A stretch of 18,279 nt of DNA, taken from Ruminococcus sp. (GTDB taxonomy: Bacteria > Bacillota > Clostridia > Oscillospirales > Ruminococcaceae). The translations under genes were made by a program, and so were the position numbers. This document shows positions 7,143-13,632 of this stretch, piece after piece; the stretch's first letter is position 1; the number at the start of each line of letters is the position of its first letter. The notes beneath the pieces are model-generated. The model was not told the DNA's origin, searched no databases, and saw nothing but the letters and a program-made list of their open reading frames with translations. The stretch is taken from assembly GCA_023667165.1 (NCBI GenBank), contig JAMPAO010000053.1, positions 1 through 18,279 on the forward strand, written 5' to 3'.

Positions 7143-8864
7143 ATGAGTAACAAGCCTAAGTGGTCACGTACCACGACCTTCAAGATATCCATGATCTATA
7201 CGGTCACGGTAGCGGTTATGATATGTATAGTCGCAACGGTAAACAAGTATGTAGACATTGCAGCCGTACAGTATTTTGTTTCCTTTGCCGAGATAATTTT
7301 TTTCCTTATTGTGGCTTACATATGCAACCAGAAGACCCTCGACCGCGTGCAAAAGCTGGAGAAAAAGCTTGACTGCCTTTCCGAGGGCAAGCTGACGGCT
7401 TCGGAAAAACGCCTCGACGAGAAAAACGAGTTTGATATATTTGAAAATCTGGTGGACGATTCCATTGAGGAGATAAGCGCCATAATCGGCGATGTCGACA
7501 CAGCTCTCGAGGAGCTTGCCAAGGGCAATCTCAATTACAAGCTCCCCGAAGCGTGGAACGGCGATTACAATAAGCTCAGTATAAAATACAACGAGATCAC
7601 CGCAAAGCTCAGAAGCACCTTTAACGATATAGGACTTGCGTCCAATCAGGTGACCAGCGGCTCTCATCAGGTGGCGGACAGTGCGCAGAGCCTTTCGATG
7701 GGCGCTACGGAGCAGGCTGCTTCCATACAGCAGCTCACCGCTCAGATAGAGGGTATATCCAAGCAGGTAAACGACAATGCCGAGGCGGCAAAGAGAACCT
7801 CCGCCATTGTCAAGGAAACCAGCGACAGGATAGAAGAGTGCAATACCGAAATGGACAATATGCTCTCATCTATGGCTGACATAAACAACAGCAGCGAAGA
7901 GATCTCCAATATAATCAAGGTAATAGACGATATCGCTTTCCAGACAAATATCCTTGCCCTCAACGCAGCGGTTGAGGCTGCAAGAGCCGGTTCAGCCGGC
8001 AAAGGCTTTGCCGTGGTCGCCGACGAGGTAAGAAACCTTGCGGCAAAGAGCGCGGAGGCAGCCAATCAGACCACCGCTCTCATCGAAAACTCCGTATTCA
8101 ATGTGCAGAAAGGCTCGGAGATCGCCACAAGAACCGCTAAGGCTCTTGAGGCTATTGTAACAAACGCTCAGCGTATAAATCAAGAGGTATTGAAGATAAG
8201 CGTGGCTTCCGAACAGCAGGCGGAGGACATTACCCATGTTACGCAGGGCGTAGAGCAGATATCCTCCGTTGTTATCAGCAACACGGCAACCGCCGAACAG
8301 TCGGCGGCGGCTTCGGAGGAGCTTACATCTCAATCCGATCTGCTTAATAATCTCATTTCTCAGTATAATATCGACAATGCAAAGGTATCATCGGGAAATT
8401 ATCGTAAACCCGACGTTACCCCTACTACGTCTGCACCTAAGCCTGTTTCTTCGGGAATTAAGAAGAGCGTTCCGAAAAGCGCGCCCAAGCCTGCGGCAAA
8501 GCCGATCCAAACGGCAAAGTCCGCACCGCCGGCAAAGCCTGTTTCCGAGGCAAAACCCGTAAGCGGCGCGGTATCGGAAGCAAAGCCTGCTGTTTCTAAA
8601 CCGGCTGCTCCCGCTCCCGTTAAAAAGCCGGACGCAAAGCCGTCTGCGCCGGTATCCAAGCCGACGCCCGCGCCCAATCCGGCAGCGGTTCCAAAACCTG
8701 CGGCAAAGCCTGCACCGTCAGCGGCGGCAAAATCTTCCGCTGAGGATGAACCGTTTGTACCCGTTGATTTTACAAAGGAAATACCTCAGGCGGCTGCTCC
8801 CAAGACTAAACCCGCGCACATCTATCTTGACGATGATTTTGAGAATGTAAACAGCAAATACTGA
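7143..8864 (+). CDS. Methyl-accepting chemotaxis protein with long Pro/Ala/Lys-rich tail
   Basis: The 573-residue receptor has two membrane helices (about 13-33 and 44-62) separated by only about ten residues, so it has almost no outside sensing domain. A HAMP-like linker and coiled coil follow. The conserved MCP hairpin tip 'IDDIAFQTNILALNAAVEAA' lies at about 260-280, where it should bind CheA/CheW, followed by 'GKGFAVVADEVRNLAAKS'. Residues from about 417 to 560 are an unusual low-complexity tail of Lys-Pro and Ala repeats, ending 'YLDDDFENVNSKY'; no CheR-tethering pentapeptide of the NWETF type is seen. Start: the ATG at 7143 has AAAGGA at 7126-7131 (11-base spacer); an in-frame TTG at 7137 is the alternative. 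It is a single-gene unit with its own promoter and terminator, and no other chemotaxis or flagellar gene is in the window. Confidence 0.93.
   Translation: MSNKPKWSRTTTFKISMIYTVTVAVMICIVATVNKYVDIAAVQYFVSFAEIIFFLIVAYICNQKTLDRVQKLEKKLDCLSEGKLTASEKRLDEKNEFDIFENLVDDSIEEISAIIGDVDTALEELAKGNLNYKLPEAWNGDYNKLSIKYNEITAKLRSTFNDIGLASNQVTSGSHQVADSAQSLSMGATEQAASIQQLTAQIEGISKQVNDNAEAAKRTSAIVKETSDRIEECNTEMDNMLSSMADINNSSEEISNIIKVIDDIAFQTNILALNAAVEAARAGSAGKGFAVVADEVRNLAAKSAEAANQTTALIENSVFNVQKGSEIATRTAKALEAIVTNAQRINQEVLKISVASEQQAEDITHVTQGVEQISSVVISNTATAEQSAAASEELTSQSDLLNNLISQYNIDNAKVSSGNYRKPDVTPTTSAPKPVSSGIKKSVPKSAPKPAAKPIQTAKSAPPAKPVSEAKPVSGAVSEAKPAVSKPAAPAPVKKPDAKPSAPVSKPTPAPNPAAVPKPAAKPAPSAAAKSSAEDEPFVPVDFTKEIPQAAAPKTKPAHIYLDDDFENVNSKY
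8430..8730 (+). repeat. Low-complexity Lys-Pro/Ala coding repeat in the receptor tail
   Basis: Imperfect repeats around the core GCAAAGCC(T/G) (Ala-Lys-Pro) recur many times, mixed with GTTTCC/GTATCC (Val-Ser) and proline codons. The repeats vary in spacing, so this is a diverged low-complexity tract and not a clean tandem array. The encoded stretch is strongly basic and proline-rich, then becomes acidic close to the C-terminus. Confidence 0.75.
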
Positions 8865-8888
8865 TAAAATGATCTGTATGATCAGACA

Positions 8889-8914
8889 GGGGGCGTATAA
8901 AACGTCCCCTTTTT
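8889..8914 (+). terminator. Rho-independent terminator after the chemotaxis receptor gene
   Basis: The arms GGGGGCGT (8889-8896) and ACGTCCCC (8902-8909) form an 8-bp stem with one G-U pair around the loop ATAAA, followed directly by TTTTT (8910-8914). It lies 25 bases after the receptor stop codon. Confidence 0.9.
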
Positions 8915-8979
8915 AACGCCGATAACGATTTGTTCTGCGGACTGATACGATAAATTTGCCGCAGCAGGGAGTGTTTTTT

Positions 8980-9408
8980 ATGAGAACGGTTATACAAAGG
9001 GTCGCGCAGGCGAGCGTAAAGGTAGACGGTGAAACGGTAGGTGAAATAGGCAGAGGATTTCTTGTTCTTGTGGGATTTGCGGATCAAGACAGCCGTGAGG
9101 ACTGCGTGAAAACGGCAAAAAAAATCGCCTCTCTCAGGATATTTTCCGATGAAAACGACAAGATCAATCTTTCATTAAAGGACGTGGGCGGCAGTATTCT
9201 GTGTATTTCCCAGTTTACCCTGTATGCCGACTGTTCCCACGGAAACCGTCCGAGCTTTGTTAATGCCGCACGTCCCGAAACGGCAAAGCCTCTTTATGAT
9301 TTTTTCTGCGGCGAGCTGGCAAAATATGTCAAAACCGAAAGGGGTATTTTCGGTGCGGATATGAAAGTATCGCTGCTCAATGACGGACCGTTTACCGTAA
9401 TGTTGTGA
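8980..9408 (+). CDS. dtd: D-aminoacyl-tRNA deacylase
   Basis: This 142-residue protein has the full DTD layout: N-terminal 'MRTVIQRVAQASVKVDGE', the active-site motif 'SQFTLYADC' (starting near residue 76) and the second conserved motif 'NDGPFTVML' at the C-terminus, whose Gly-Pro pair enforces chirality in the family. It hydrolyses D-amino acids (and mischarged glycine) from tRNA in the cytosol, keeping them out of proteins. The ATG at 8980 is chosen because it matches the family N-terminus and has AGGGAG just upstream with an 8-base gap; a frame extension to a TTG at 8956 would add an atypical leader. I see no convincing own promoter in the 65 bases after the terminator. It converges with the small gene at 9414-9563, only 5 bases apart. 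Confidence 0.96.
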   Translation: MRTVIQRVAQASVKVDGETVGEIGRGFLVLVGFADQDSREDCVKTAKKIASLRIFSDENDKINLSLKDVGGSILCISQFTLYADCSHGNRPSFVNAARPETAKPLYDFFCGELAKYVKTERGIFGADMKVSLLNDGPFTVML

Positions 9409-9413
9409 TGATA

Positions 9414-9563
9414 TTATTTTGAACGCTTTTTTATTTTTTCGCATATCCGCGTCCAAATGCTCTTTTTTTTGTCAAATTCCGCAAATGTTTCCTTGCTGTC
9501 TTTTTGCATTTTTTTAATGTCCTTTTCAAGCATGGCGATCTTTTTTTTCTCCGAGGGTGTCAT
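9414..9563 (-). CDS. Small Lys-rich protein of unknown function (49 residues)
   Basis: I do not recognise this gene. The ATG (9563-9561) is preceded by GGGGAGG (9580-9574 read on the - strand) with a 10-base spacer, one of the strongest ribosome binding sites in the window, and an in-frame TAA sits directly before the ATG, fixing the start. The protein begins 'MTPSEKKKIAMLEKDIKKM' and ends 'WTRICEKIKKRSK'. It is very rich in Lys with interspersed Glu/Asp, has no membrane segment and looks like a charged amphipathic or short coiled-coil helix with single Trp and Cys residues. It starts 18 bases after the stop of the Na/Pi transporter and must be cotranslated from the same message. A role linked to phosphate transport is an inference from position only. 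Confidence 0.7.
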   Translation of the reverse strand: MTPSEKKKIAMLEKDIKKMQKDSKETFAEFDKKKSIWTRICEKIKKRSK

Positions 9564-9581
9564 TTATGAGCCGCCTCCCCG

Positions 9582-11345
9582 TTATTTTTCCGCAGACGGA
9601 AGCAGATACTTAAAGGAATATTCCTTGTACTGCCGCGCAAATTCCTCGTTATCGTCGCTTTTGAGAGCGTTAAGATATTGATGATTGTCGAAATTGTTGT
9701 CGTTTATCTGTATAAGGTTTACGGCGATGTTGGAGCAGTGGTCGGAGATACGCTCCAGATCGGTGAGCAGGTCGGTGAAAATAAAACCCTGCTCAATGGT
9801 ACAGACCTTATCCTGCAGACGTTTTATATGGCGCGATTTCATCTCGGCGCGCAGGGTGTCCACAACCTCCTCGAGAGGCTCTACGCGCCGTGCAAGGGCA
9901 ATATCCCTTTCCTGAAACGCCTTAACGGTAATATCCAGAATATCCTCCACCGCGCTGAACAGCACGTTAAGTTCCCGCTTTGCGGCGCTGGAGAATGCAA
10001 GCTCTTTTTCGTTAAGCTCCTTTGCGGTTTCGAGAATATTCACCGCATGGTCGGATATACGCTCAAAATCTCCTATGGAATGAAGAAGGTAGGATACGCT
10101 CTTGCTGTCGTCAATGGTAAGGCTGCGTCCCGAAAGCTTTACGAGATACGTGCCCGTAATATCCTCATATTTGTCAATAGTATCCTCGTTTGCTATAACC
10201 ATTTCCGCCTTGCCGTCGTCAAAATTCTTTACAAGATCGAGAGCGAGGGATATGGTTATCTTTGCCAAAGAAGCCATTCTGTCGGTGACGTTTCTGCACT
10301 GCTCAACGGCAACGCCGGGGGTGCTTAAAAAACGGTCGTCCAGAAGAACGGGAGCCTCCGTTTCGTGCTTTTCATCTCTGATCGTCATATAAGCCAGCTT
10401 CTCCAGCAGATTTGTAAAGGGCAGAAGAAGCAAGGTCGTGCCTATATTGAATATTGTATGTACAATTGCAATGGAAAATCCCGTTACGGTATACTCCTTG
10501 AAAGCAAAATCCAGAGCCGCGTCAAGACTGTAATATATTACCATTGCTATAATGGTTCCGATGATATTAAAATAAAGATGGACTACCGCAACGCGCTTTG
10601 CGTTTTTGTTTGCGCCCGCCGAGGAGAGAATGGCGGTAACGCAGGTGCCGATATTCTGACCGAGGATTATGGGGAGAGCCGAGCCGAATGTGATCCTGCC
10701 GCTTTGCGACAAGGACTGGAGCATACCGATGGAAGCCGCCGAGGACTGGATGACAGCCGTAAGAAGCGCGCCCACCATAACTCCCAGGATCGGATTGGAA
10801 AAAAGCACCATGATATTTTCAAAGGATTTCGATTCGCGCAGAGGCTCAACCGCGTCGCCCATTGTGTCCATACCCGTCATAAGCAGGGCAAAGCCCACCA
10901 GAATACCGCCGATATCCTTGTTTTTTCCGTTGTTTGAGCTCATTCGCATTATTATGCCTATCAGAGCAAGGATAGGAGAGAAATTTTCCGGCTTGCAGAA
11001 CTGTATAAAAAGGCTGTCCCCCTCAATTCCCGAAAGGCTCAGCAGCCATGTTGTCACCGTTGTGCCGATATTTGCGCCCATTATTACCGATATCGCCTGC
11101 GAAAGCCTCATGATGCCCGAGTTTACAAAACCCACAAGCATTACGGTAGTCGCCGAGGAGGACTGAAGGACCGCCGTTGCCAGTATTCCCAGCAGCAGCC
11201 CCTTGAAACGGTTCGAGGTGAGCTTATCGAATATGTATTCCAGCTTTCCGCCCGCTATCTTTTCCAGCTTATCGCTCATAAGGCTCATACCGTAAAGAAA
11301 CACGGCAAGTCCGCCTGCCAGCTTGATGACGTTGAAGATCGACAT
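9582..11345 (-). CDS. Na/Pi cotransporter family protein with C-terminal PhoU-like domain
   Basis: The 587-residue protein is a fusion. Residues 1-320 form the PNaS (NptA-type) membrane domain with its two inverted repeats, each carrying the QSS motif: 'QSSSATT' at 61-67 and 'QSSAAS' at 200-205, each followed by 'GANIGTTVT' or 'GQNIGTCVT'. Residues about 345-550 are a helical PhoU-like bundle with two 'ERISDH' metal-binding helices (428-433 and 531-536). It should import or export phosphate with sodium, the PhoU part probably sensing or gating. Start: the ATG at 11345 has AAAGGA with an 11-base spacer; an ATG at 11357 abuts the same AAAGG and is too close. It has its own promoter and a structured leader of about 115 bases, and is cotranscribed with the 49-residue gene. 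Confidence 0.92.
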   Translation of the reverse strand: MSIFNVIKLAGGLAVFLYGMSLMSDKLEKIAGGKLEYIFDKLTSNRFKGLLLGILATAVLQSSSATTVMLVGFVNSGIMRLSQAISVIMGANIGTTVTTWLLSLSGIEGDSLFIQFCKPENFSPILALIGIIMRMSSNNGKNKDIGGILVGFALLMTGMDTMGDAVEPLRESKSFENIMVLFSNPILGVMVGALLTAVIQSSAASIGMLQSLSQSGRITFGSALPIILGQNIGTCVTAILSSAGANKNAKRVAVVHLYFNIIGTIIAMVIYYSLDAALDFAFKEYTVTGFSIAIVHTIFNIGTTLLLLPFTNLLEKLAYMTIRDEKHETEAPVLLDDRFLSTPGVAVEQCRNVTDRMASLAKITISLALDLVKNFDDGKAEMVIANEDTIDKYEDITGTYLVKLSGRSLTIDDSKSVSYLLHSIGDFERISDHAVNILETAKELNEKELAFSSAAKRELNVLFSAVEDILDITVKAFQERDIALARRVEPLEEVVDTLRAEMKSRHIKRLQDKVCTIEQGFIFTDLLTDLERISDHCSNIAVNLIQINDNNFDNHQYLNALKSDDNEEFARQYKEYSFKYLLPSAEK

Positions 11346-11415
11346 TACTTTTTTCATCCTTTCACGGCGCGTCGGATCTGCCTGTAAAAGCTTTATCCGC
11401 CGGCAGCGCACATAT

Positions 11416-11432
11416 ATCCGCAGTCTGCGGAT
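11416..11432 (-). repeat. Perfect palindrome in the leader of the Na/Pi gene
   Basis: ATCCGCAG (11416-11423) and CTGCGGAT (11425-11432) flank a single base. As DNA it could be a dimeric regulator site; as RNA it would form a 6-bp stem with a 5-base loop about 30 bases into the transcript. No T-run follows, so it is not a terminator. Confidence 0.55.
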
Positions 11433-11465
11433 CCTTACATTTCATCATTCTTCCATACAAAAAAG

Positions 11466-11474
11466 ATTATAGCA
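11466..11474 (-). promoter_or_regulatory. Extended -10 promoter for the Na/Pi unit
   Basis: On the - strand the sequence is TGCTATAAT, a perfect -10 with the TGn extension. No good -35 lies 16-18 bases upstream (ATCACC or neighbours), so it would depend on the extended -10 or on an activator, which would suit a phosphate-regulated gene. Expected transcription start is near 11459. Confidence 0.6.
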
Positions 11475-11554
11475 CAAATCCGTGAATGGGTGATATAGCT
11501 ATTGTGAAAAATAAGTAAAATTAAGGGGATCTGTAGGTATATATTACCAATTTT

Positions 11555-11583
11555 CGGACGACGGCTGAGATATCCGCCGTCCG
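11555..11583. repeat. Strong hairpin of unknown role between the two - strand units
   Basis: CGGACGACGG (11555-11564) pairs with CCGCCGTCCG (11574-11583), a 10-bp stem with one mismatch in DNA that is a G-U pair when transcribed leftward, around a 9-base loop. Neither strand has a U-tract after it: the - strand continues AAAATT and the + strand TTAAG. It is therefore not a standard terminator. Confidence 0.55.
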
Positions 11584-11693
11584 TTAAGCAGCAGAGCAGA
11601 CCGCTTACTGCGGCAAAGCAATATTGTTTCAAAACAAAGGCAAGAGCCATATCAAGCCTCGGACGGGGATCGGCTTTATGCTTTGCTGCGAAA

Positions 11694-11706
11694 CGGCGGT
11701 CCGCCG
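11694..11706 (-). terminator. Weak candidate terminator after the isomerase-like operon
   Basis: On the - strand CGGCGG-A-CCGCCG is followed by TTTC, 12 bases after the stop of the 47-residue gene. The stem is very GC-rich but the central base is too tight for a full-length stem and the T-tract is only three bases, so termination here is doubtful. Confidence 0.35.
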
Positions 11707-11718
11707 CTGTTTGTCGTT

Positions 11719-11862
11719 TTATTTCTCGGCGTCTGCGCTTGTCTTGCCGTCCTCAATGCGCCTGTTTATAAGATCCATTCCGACTATGGTCAGGCTGAAA
11801 AGGGCAGCCGCTCCCAAAACAAAGCCGAGAAGCTGAAAAAGTACCATTAAGAATTTCTTCAT
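11719..11862 (-). CDS. Small single-pass membrane protein of unknown function (47 residues)
   Basis: I do not recognise a family. The ATG (11862-11860) has GGAGG (11874-11870 on the - strand) with a 7-base spacer, an ideal ribosome binding site. The product begins 'MKKFLMVLFQLLGFVLGAAA', giving a two-Lys N-terminus and one hydrophobic helix of about 25 residues (4-29), followed by a polar tail 'NRRIEDGKTSADAEK'. This suggests a membrane-embedded miniprotein, possibly with the charged C-terminus inside because of the two Arg after the helix, although the N-terminal lysines compete. A cleaved lipoprotein is excluded because there is no Cys. It begins 14 bases after the stop of the isomerase-like gene and is surely on the same transcript. 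Confidence 0.72.
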   Translation of the reverse strand: MKKFLMVLFQLLGFVLGAAALFSLTIVGMDLINRRIEDGKTSADAEK

Positions 11863-11876
11863 AGCAGCGCCTCCGT

Positions 11877-13367
11877 TTATGCAAAGGGGTTTTCCGATTT
11901 ATAGAGCATATTTTTCGGTTGATTAAAGGAAATGTCCTTTACTCCCAGGTATCTGAGCACTTCAAAGATAGCCTTTCCGTTGTGACCGAAAGTGACAGCT
12001 CCGTGATGGGGATATCTTTTCTCTATGAGGACATGGCGGTAAAATCTGCCCATTTCGCTGACGGCAAAAATACCTATTCCCCCGAATGATCTTGTTGCGG
12101 CGGGAAGCACTTCGCCCTGTGCCGCATACGCTGTCAGCTCCGCGTCCGCCGTGGACTGCAAACGGAAGAGAGTTATATTTGAAGGCGAAATATCACCCTC
12201 CAGCGTACCTCTTGTGATGTCCGGCTCCCTGTCGGGTTCAAGGCCCCTGTGCATAATGAGCTGATACTTCATTTCCTTGGTTTTCAGCTTGCACGAGGGA
12301 GTATTTCCGCAGTGAAAACCCATAAACACATCTGTGGGAGAGTAATCGGAGCTGTTTTTTATCTCGTTTTCGTAAATATCGGACGGCACGGTGTTGTTGA
12401 TATCCAGCAAGGTAACTGCGTCGTCCGATACGCATTGACCTATATACTCGCTGACAGCGCCCCATATATCCACCTCGCAGGCGACGGGGATCCCTCTTCC
12501 CGTAAGGCGCGAGTTCACATAGCATGGTACAAAGCCGAACTGCGTCTGGAACGAGGGCCAGCATTTGTTTGCGAACACAACGTAATCCTTGCTGCCCTTG
12601 TGCTGCTCCGCCCAGTCGAGGAGGGTAAGCTCGTATTTTGCAAGACGGGGGAGTATTCCCGCCATTTTATTGCCCTCTCCCAGCTCCTTTTCCATGTCCG
12701 CTATGACGTCGGGAATGCGGCTGTCGCCCTCATGGCTGTTGTATGCCGCAAAAAGGTCAAGCTCGGAATTTTCCTCGATTTCCGCGCCGAGATCGTAAAG
12801 GCGGGCAATGGGCGCATTGCAGGCAAGAAAATCCTGCGGCCTCGGACCGAACGAGATCACTTTAAGGCGCGAAAGTCCCAATACCGCCCTCGCAACGGGG
12901 ATAAAATCCTTTATCATCTGCGCGCACTGTTCGGGAGTACCCACGGGATATTCGGGTATGTAAGCCTTAACGCCTCTAAGACCCAGGTTATATGAGGCGT
13001 TGAGCATTCCGCAGAAAGCGTCCCCCCGTCCGCCGACGAGGTTATCGCCGCTTTCCTCGGCTGCGGCAATGAACATTACCGGCAGGGCGAATTTTTTTGC
13101 AAGCAAGGTTTCTGCGGTTTCCGGACCGAAATTTCCGAGATACACCGTAAGAGCGTTCACTCCCGCAGCTTTAATCTCCTCTGCGGCTTTGAGCATATCC
13201 TTTTCGCTTTCTACTGTGGTGGGACATTCATATATCTCCACTCCAGCCTCCGCGCAGGCGATGCATACCTGCGCTCTTCTTCCCGCCGAAAGGCTCGCGG
13301 GGAAGCAGTCGCGGCTGACTGCGACTATCCCGAGCTTTATTTCCGGCATATTTGACATTTTGTTCAT
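11877..13367 (-). CDS. L-fucose/L-arabinose isomerase-family protein (COG2407-like)
   Basis: This 496-residue cytosolic protein has the fold pattern of the FucI/AraA superfamily. 'CEVDIWGAVSEYIGQ' gives Glu298, and 'VTLLDINN' gives Asp322; the 24-residue gap equals that between the manganese ligands Glu337 and Asp361 that I recall for E. coli FucI. 'YPHHGAVTFGHNG' (452-464) can provide the His ligand. It is shorter than FucI (591) and close to AraA (about 500). Family members interconvert aldoses and ketoses, but this branch is mostly uncharacterised and there is no fucose or arabinose kinase, aldolase or transporter in the window. The ATG at 13367 is used since AAAGGA lies 8 bases upstream and after the promoter; longer open frame upstream runs through the promoter. 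Confidence 0.8.
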   Translation of the reverse strand: MNKMSNMPEIKLGIVAVSRDCFPASLSAGRRAQVCIACAEAGVEIYECPTTVESEKDMLKAAEEIKAAGVNALTVYLGNFGPETAETLLAKKFALPVMFIAAAEESGDNLVGGRGDAFCGMLNASYNLGLRGVKAYIPEYPVGTPEQCAQMIKDFIPVARAVLGLSRLKVISFGPRPQDFLACNAPIARLYDLGAEIEENSELDLFAAYNSHEGDSRIPDVIADMEKELGEGNKMAGILPRLAKYELTLLDWAEQHKGSKDYVVFANKCWPSFQTQFGFVPCYVNSRLTGRGIPVACEVDIWGAVSEYIGQCVSDDAVTLLDINNTVPSDIYENEIKNSSDYSPTDVFMGFHCGNTPSCKLKTKEMKYQLIMHRGLEPDREPDITRGTLEGDISPSNITLFRLQSTADAELTAYAAQGEVLPAATRSFGGIGIFAVSEMGRFYRHVLIEKRYPHHGAVTFGHNGKAIFEVLRYLGVKDISFNQPKNMLYKSENPFA

Positions 13368-13415
13368 GGGCAAGATCCTTTCTGTAAAAAAATAAAAAGA
13401 TTTGTTAATACTTAT

Positions 13416-13444
13416 ATAATAACATAACATCCGGCAAATGTCAA
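13416..13444 (-). promoter_or_regulatory. Near-consensus sigma-A promoter of the isomerase-like operon
   Basis: On the - strand: TTGACA (13444-13439), a 17-base spacer and TATTAT (13421-13416), with TGT just before the -10 giving an extended element. The start of transcription should be near 13409, about 42 bases before the ATG. An imperfect GTTA...TAAC palindrome covers the -10 region and could be an operator. Confidence 0.85.
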
Positions 13445-13465
13445 GGGGCATTGAGATCCGCTTTG

Positions 13466-13487
13466 CCGCAGGCGGAATATCCTGCGG
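13466..13487. repeat. Inverted repeat upstream of the isomerase-like promoter
   Basis: CCGCAGG (13466-13472) and CCTGCGG (13481-13487) are perfect complements around 8 bases, with GATC (13455-13458 and 13488-13491) repeated on both sides. It lies just upstream of the -35 box on the - strand and upstream of the VTC gene on the + strand, where a regulator of either could bind. It shares the CCGCAG/CTGCGG core with the palindrome at 11416-11432. Confidence 0.45.
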
Positions 13488-13545
13488 GATCCGGAATTTC
13501 TTAGGTTTCCGAGGAGATCCGATCAAATTTTTGTTTCTTTTTTAC

Positions 13546-13573
13546 TTAACAATTTAAGGATTATCACTAATAT
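13546..13573 (+). promoter_or_regulatory. Possible promoter of the VTC-DUF4956-CotH unit
   Basis: TTAACA (13546-13551) resembles a -35 and TAATAT (13568-13573) a weak -10 with a 16-base spacer. The match is modest, but a promoter is needed here because the upstream gene is divergent. Confidence 0.35.
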
Positions 13574-13632
13574 TTCACAATAGTCTGATATATTTAAGGC
13601 AATACCGCAGCCGATTTTACGCGAAAGGGGTA

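Larger units (their letters stand above)
11346..11718 (-). other. 373-bp non-coding region: leader of the Na/Pi gene, promoter and hairpins
   Basis: Read on the - strand, this region first holds the end of the isomerase-like operon, with a GC-rich palindrome at 11694-11706, then an unassigned stretch with a strong 10-bp hairpin (11555-11583), then an extended -10 promoter (11466-11474), then the leader of the Na/Pi gene. The leader contains a perfect palindrome (11416-11432) and CTGCC/GGCAG and GCGC/GCGC arms that could form a second stem closer to the start codon. A 71-codon reading frame spans the middle but overlaps the promoter and looks non-coding. I do not recognise a known riboswitch class. 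Confidence 0.5.

Noticed and set aside
8430..8730. The repeated GCAAAGCC units as a CRISPR-like or tandem array
   Set aside because: The units are irregular in length and lie in frame inside the receptor gene, so they encode a low-complexity tail.
9457..9681. A 74-codon + strand frame after dtd
   Set aside because: It overlaps the 49-residue - strand gene and the transporter end, and has no ribosome binding site; the - strand frame there has a much better start.
11435..11650. A 71-codon frame on the - strand between the two - strand units
   Set aside because: A GAGG lies near its ATG, but the frame runs through the hairpin and the TATAAT promoter of the Na/Pi gene, and the product has mixed Cys-rich composition unlike the neighbours. 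Kept as non-coding.
13500..13526. A longer N-terminus for the isomerase-like protein beginning near 13526
   Set aside because: The extra 53 codons run through the near-consensus promoter at 13416-13444; the ATG at 13367 has a proper ribosome binding site.
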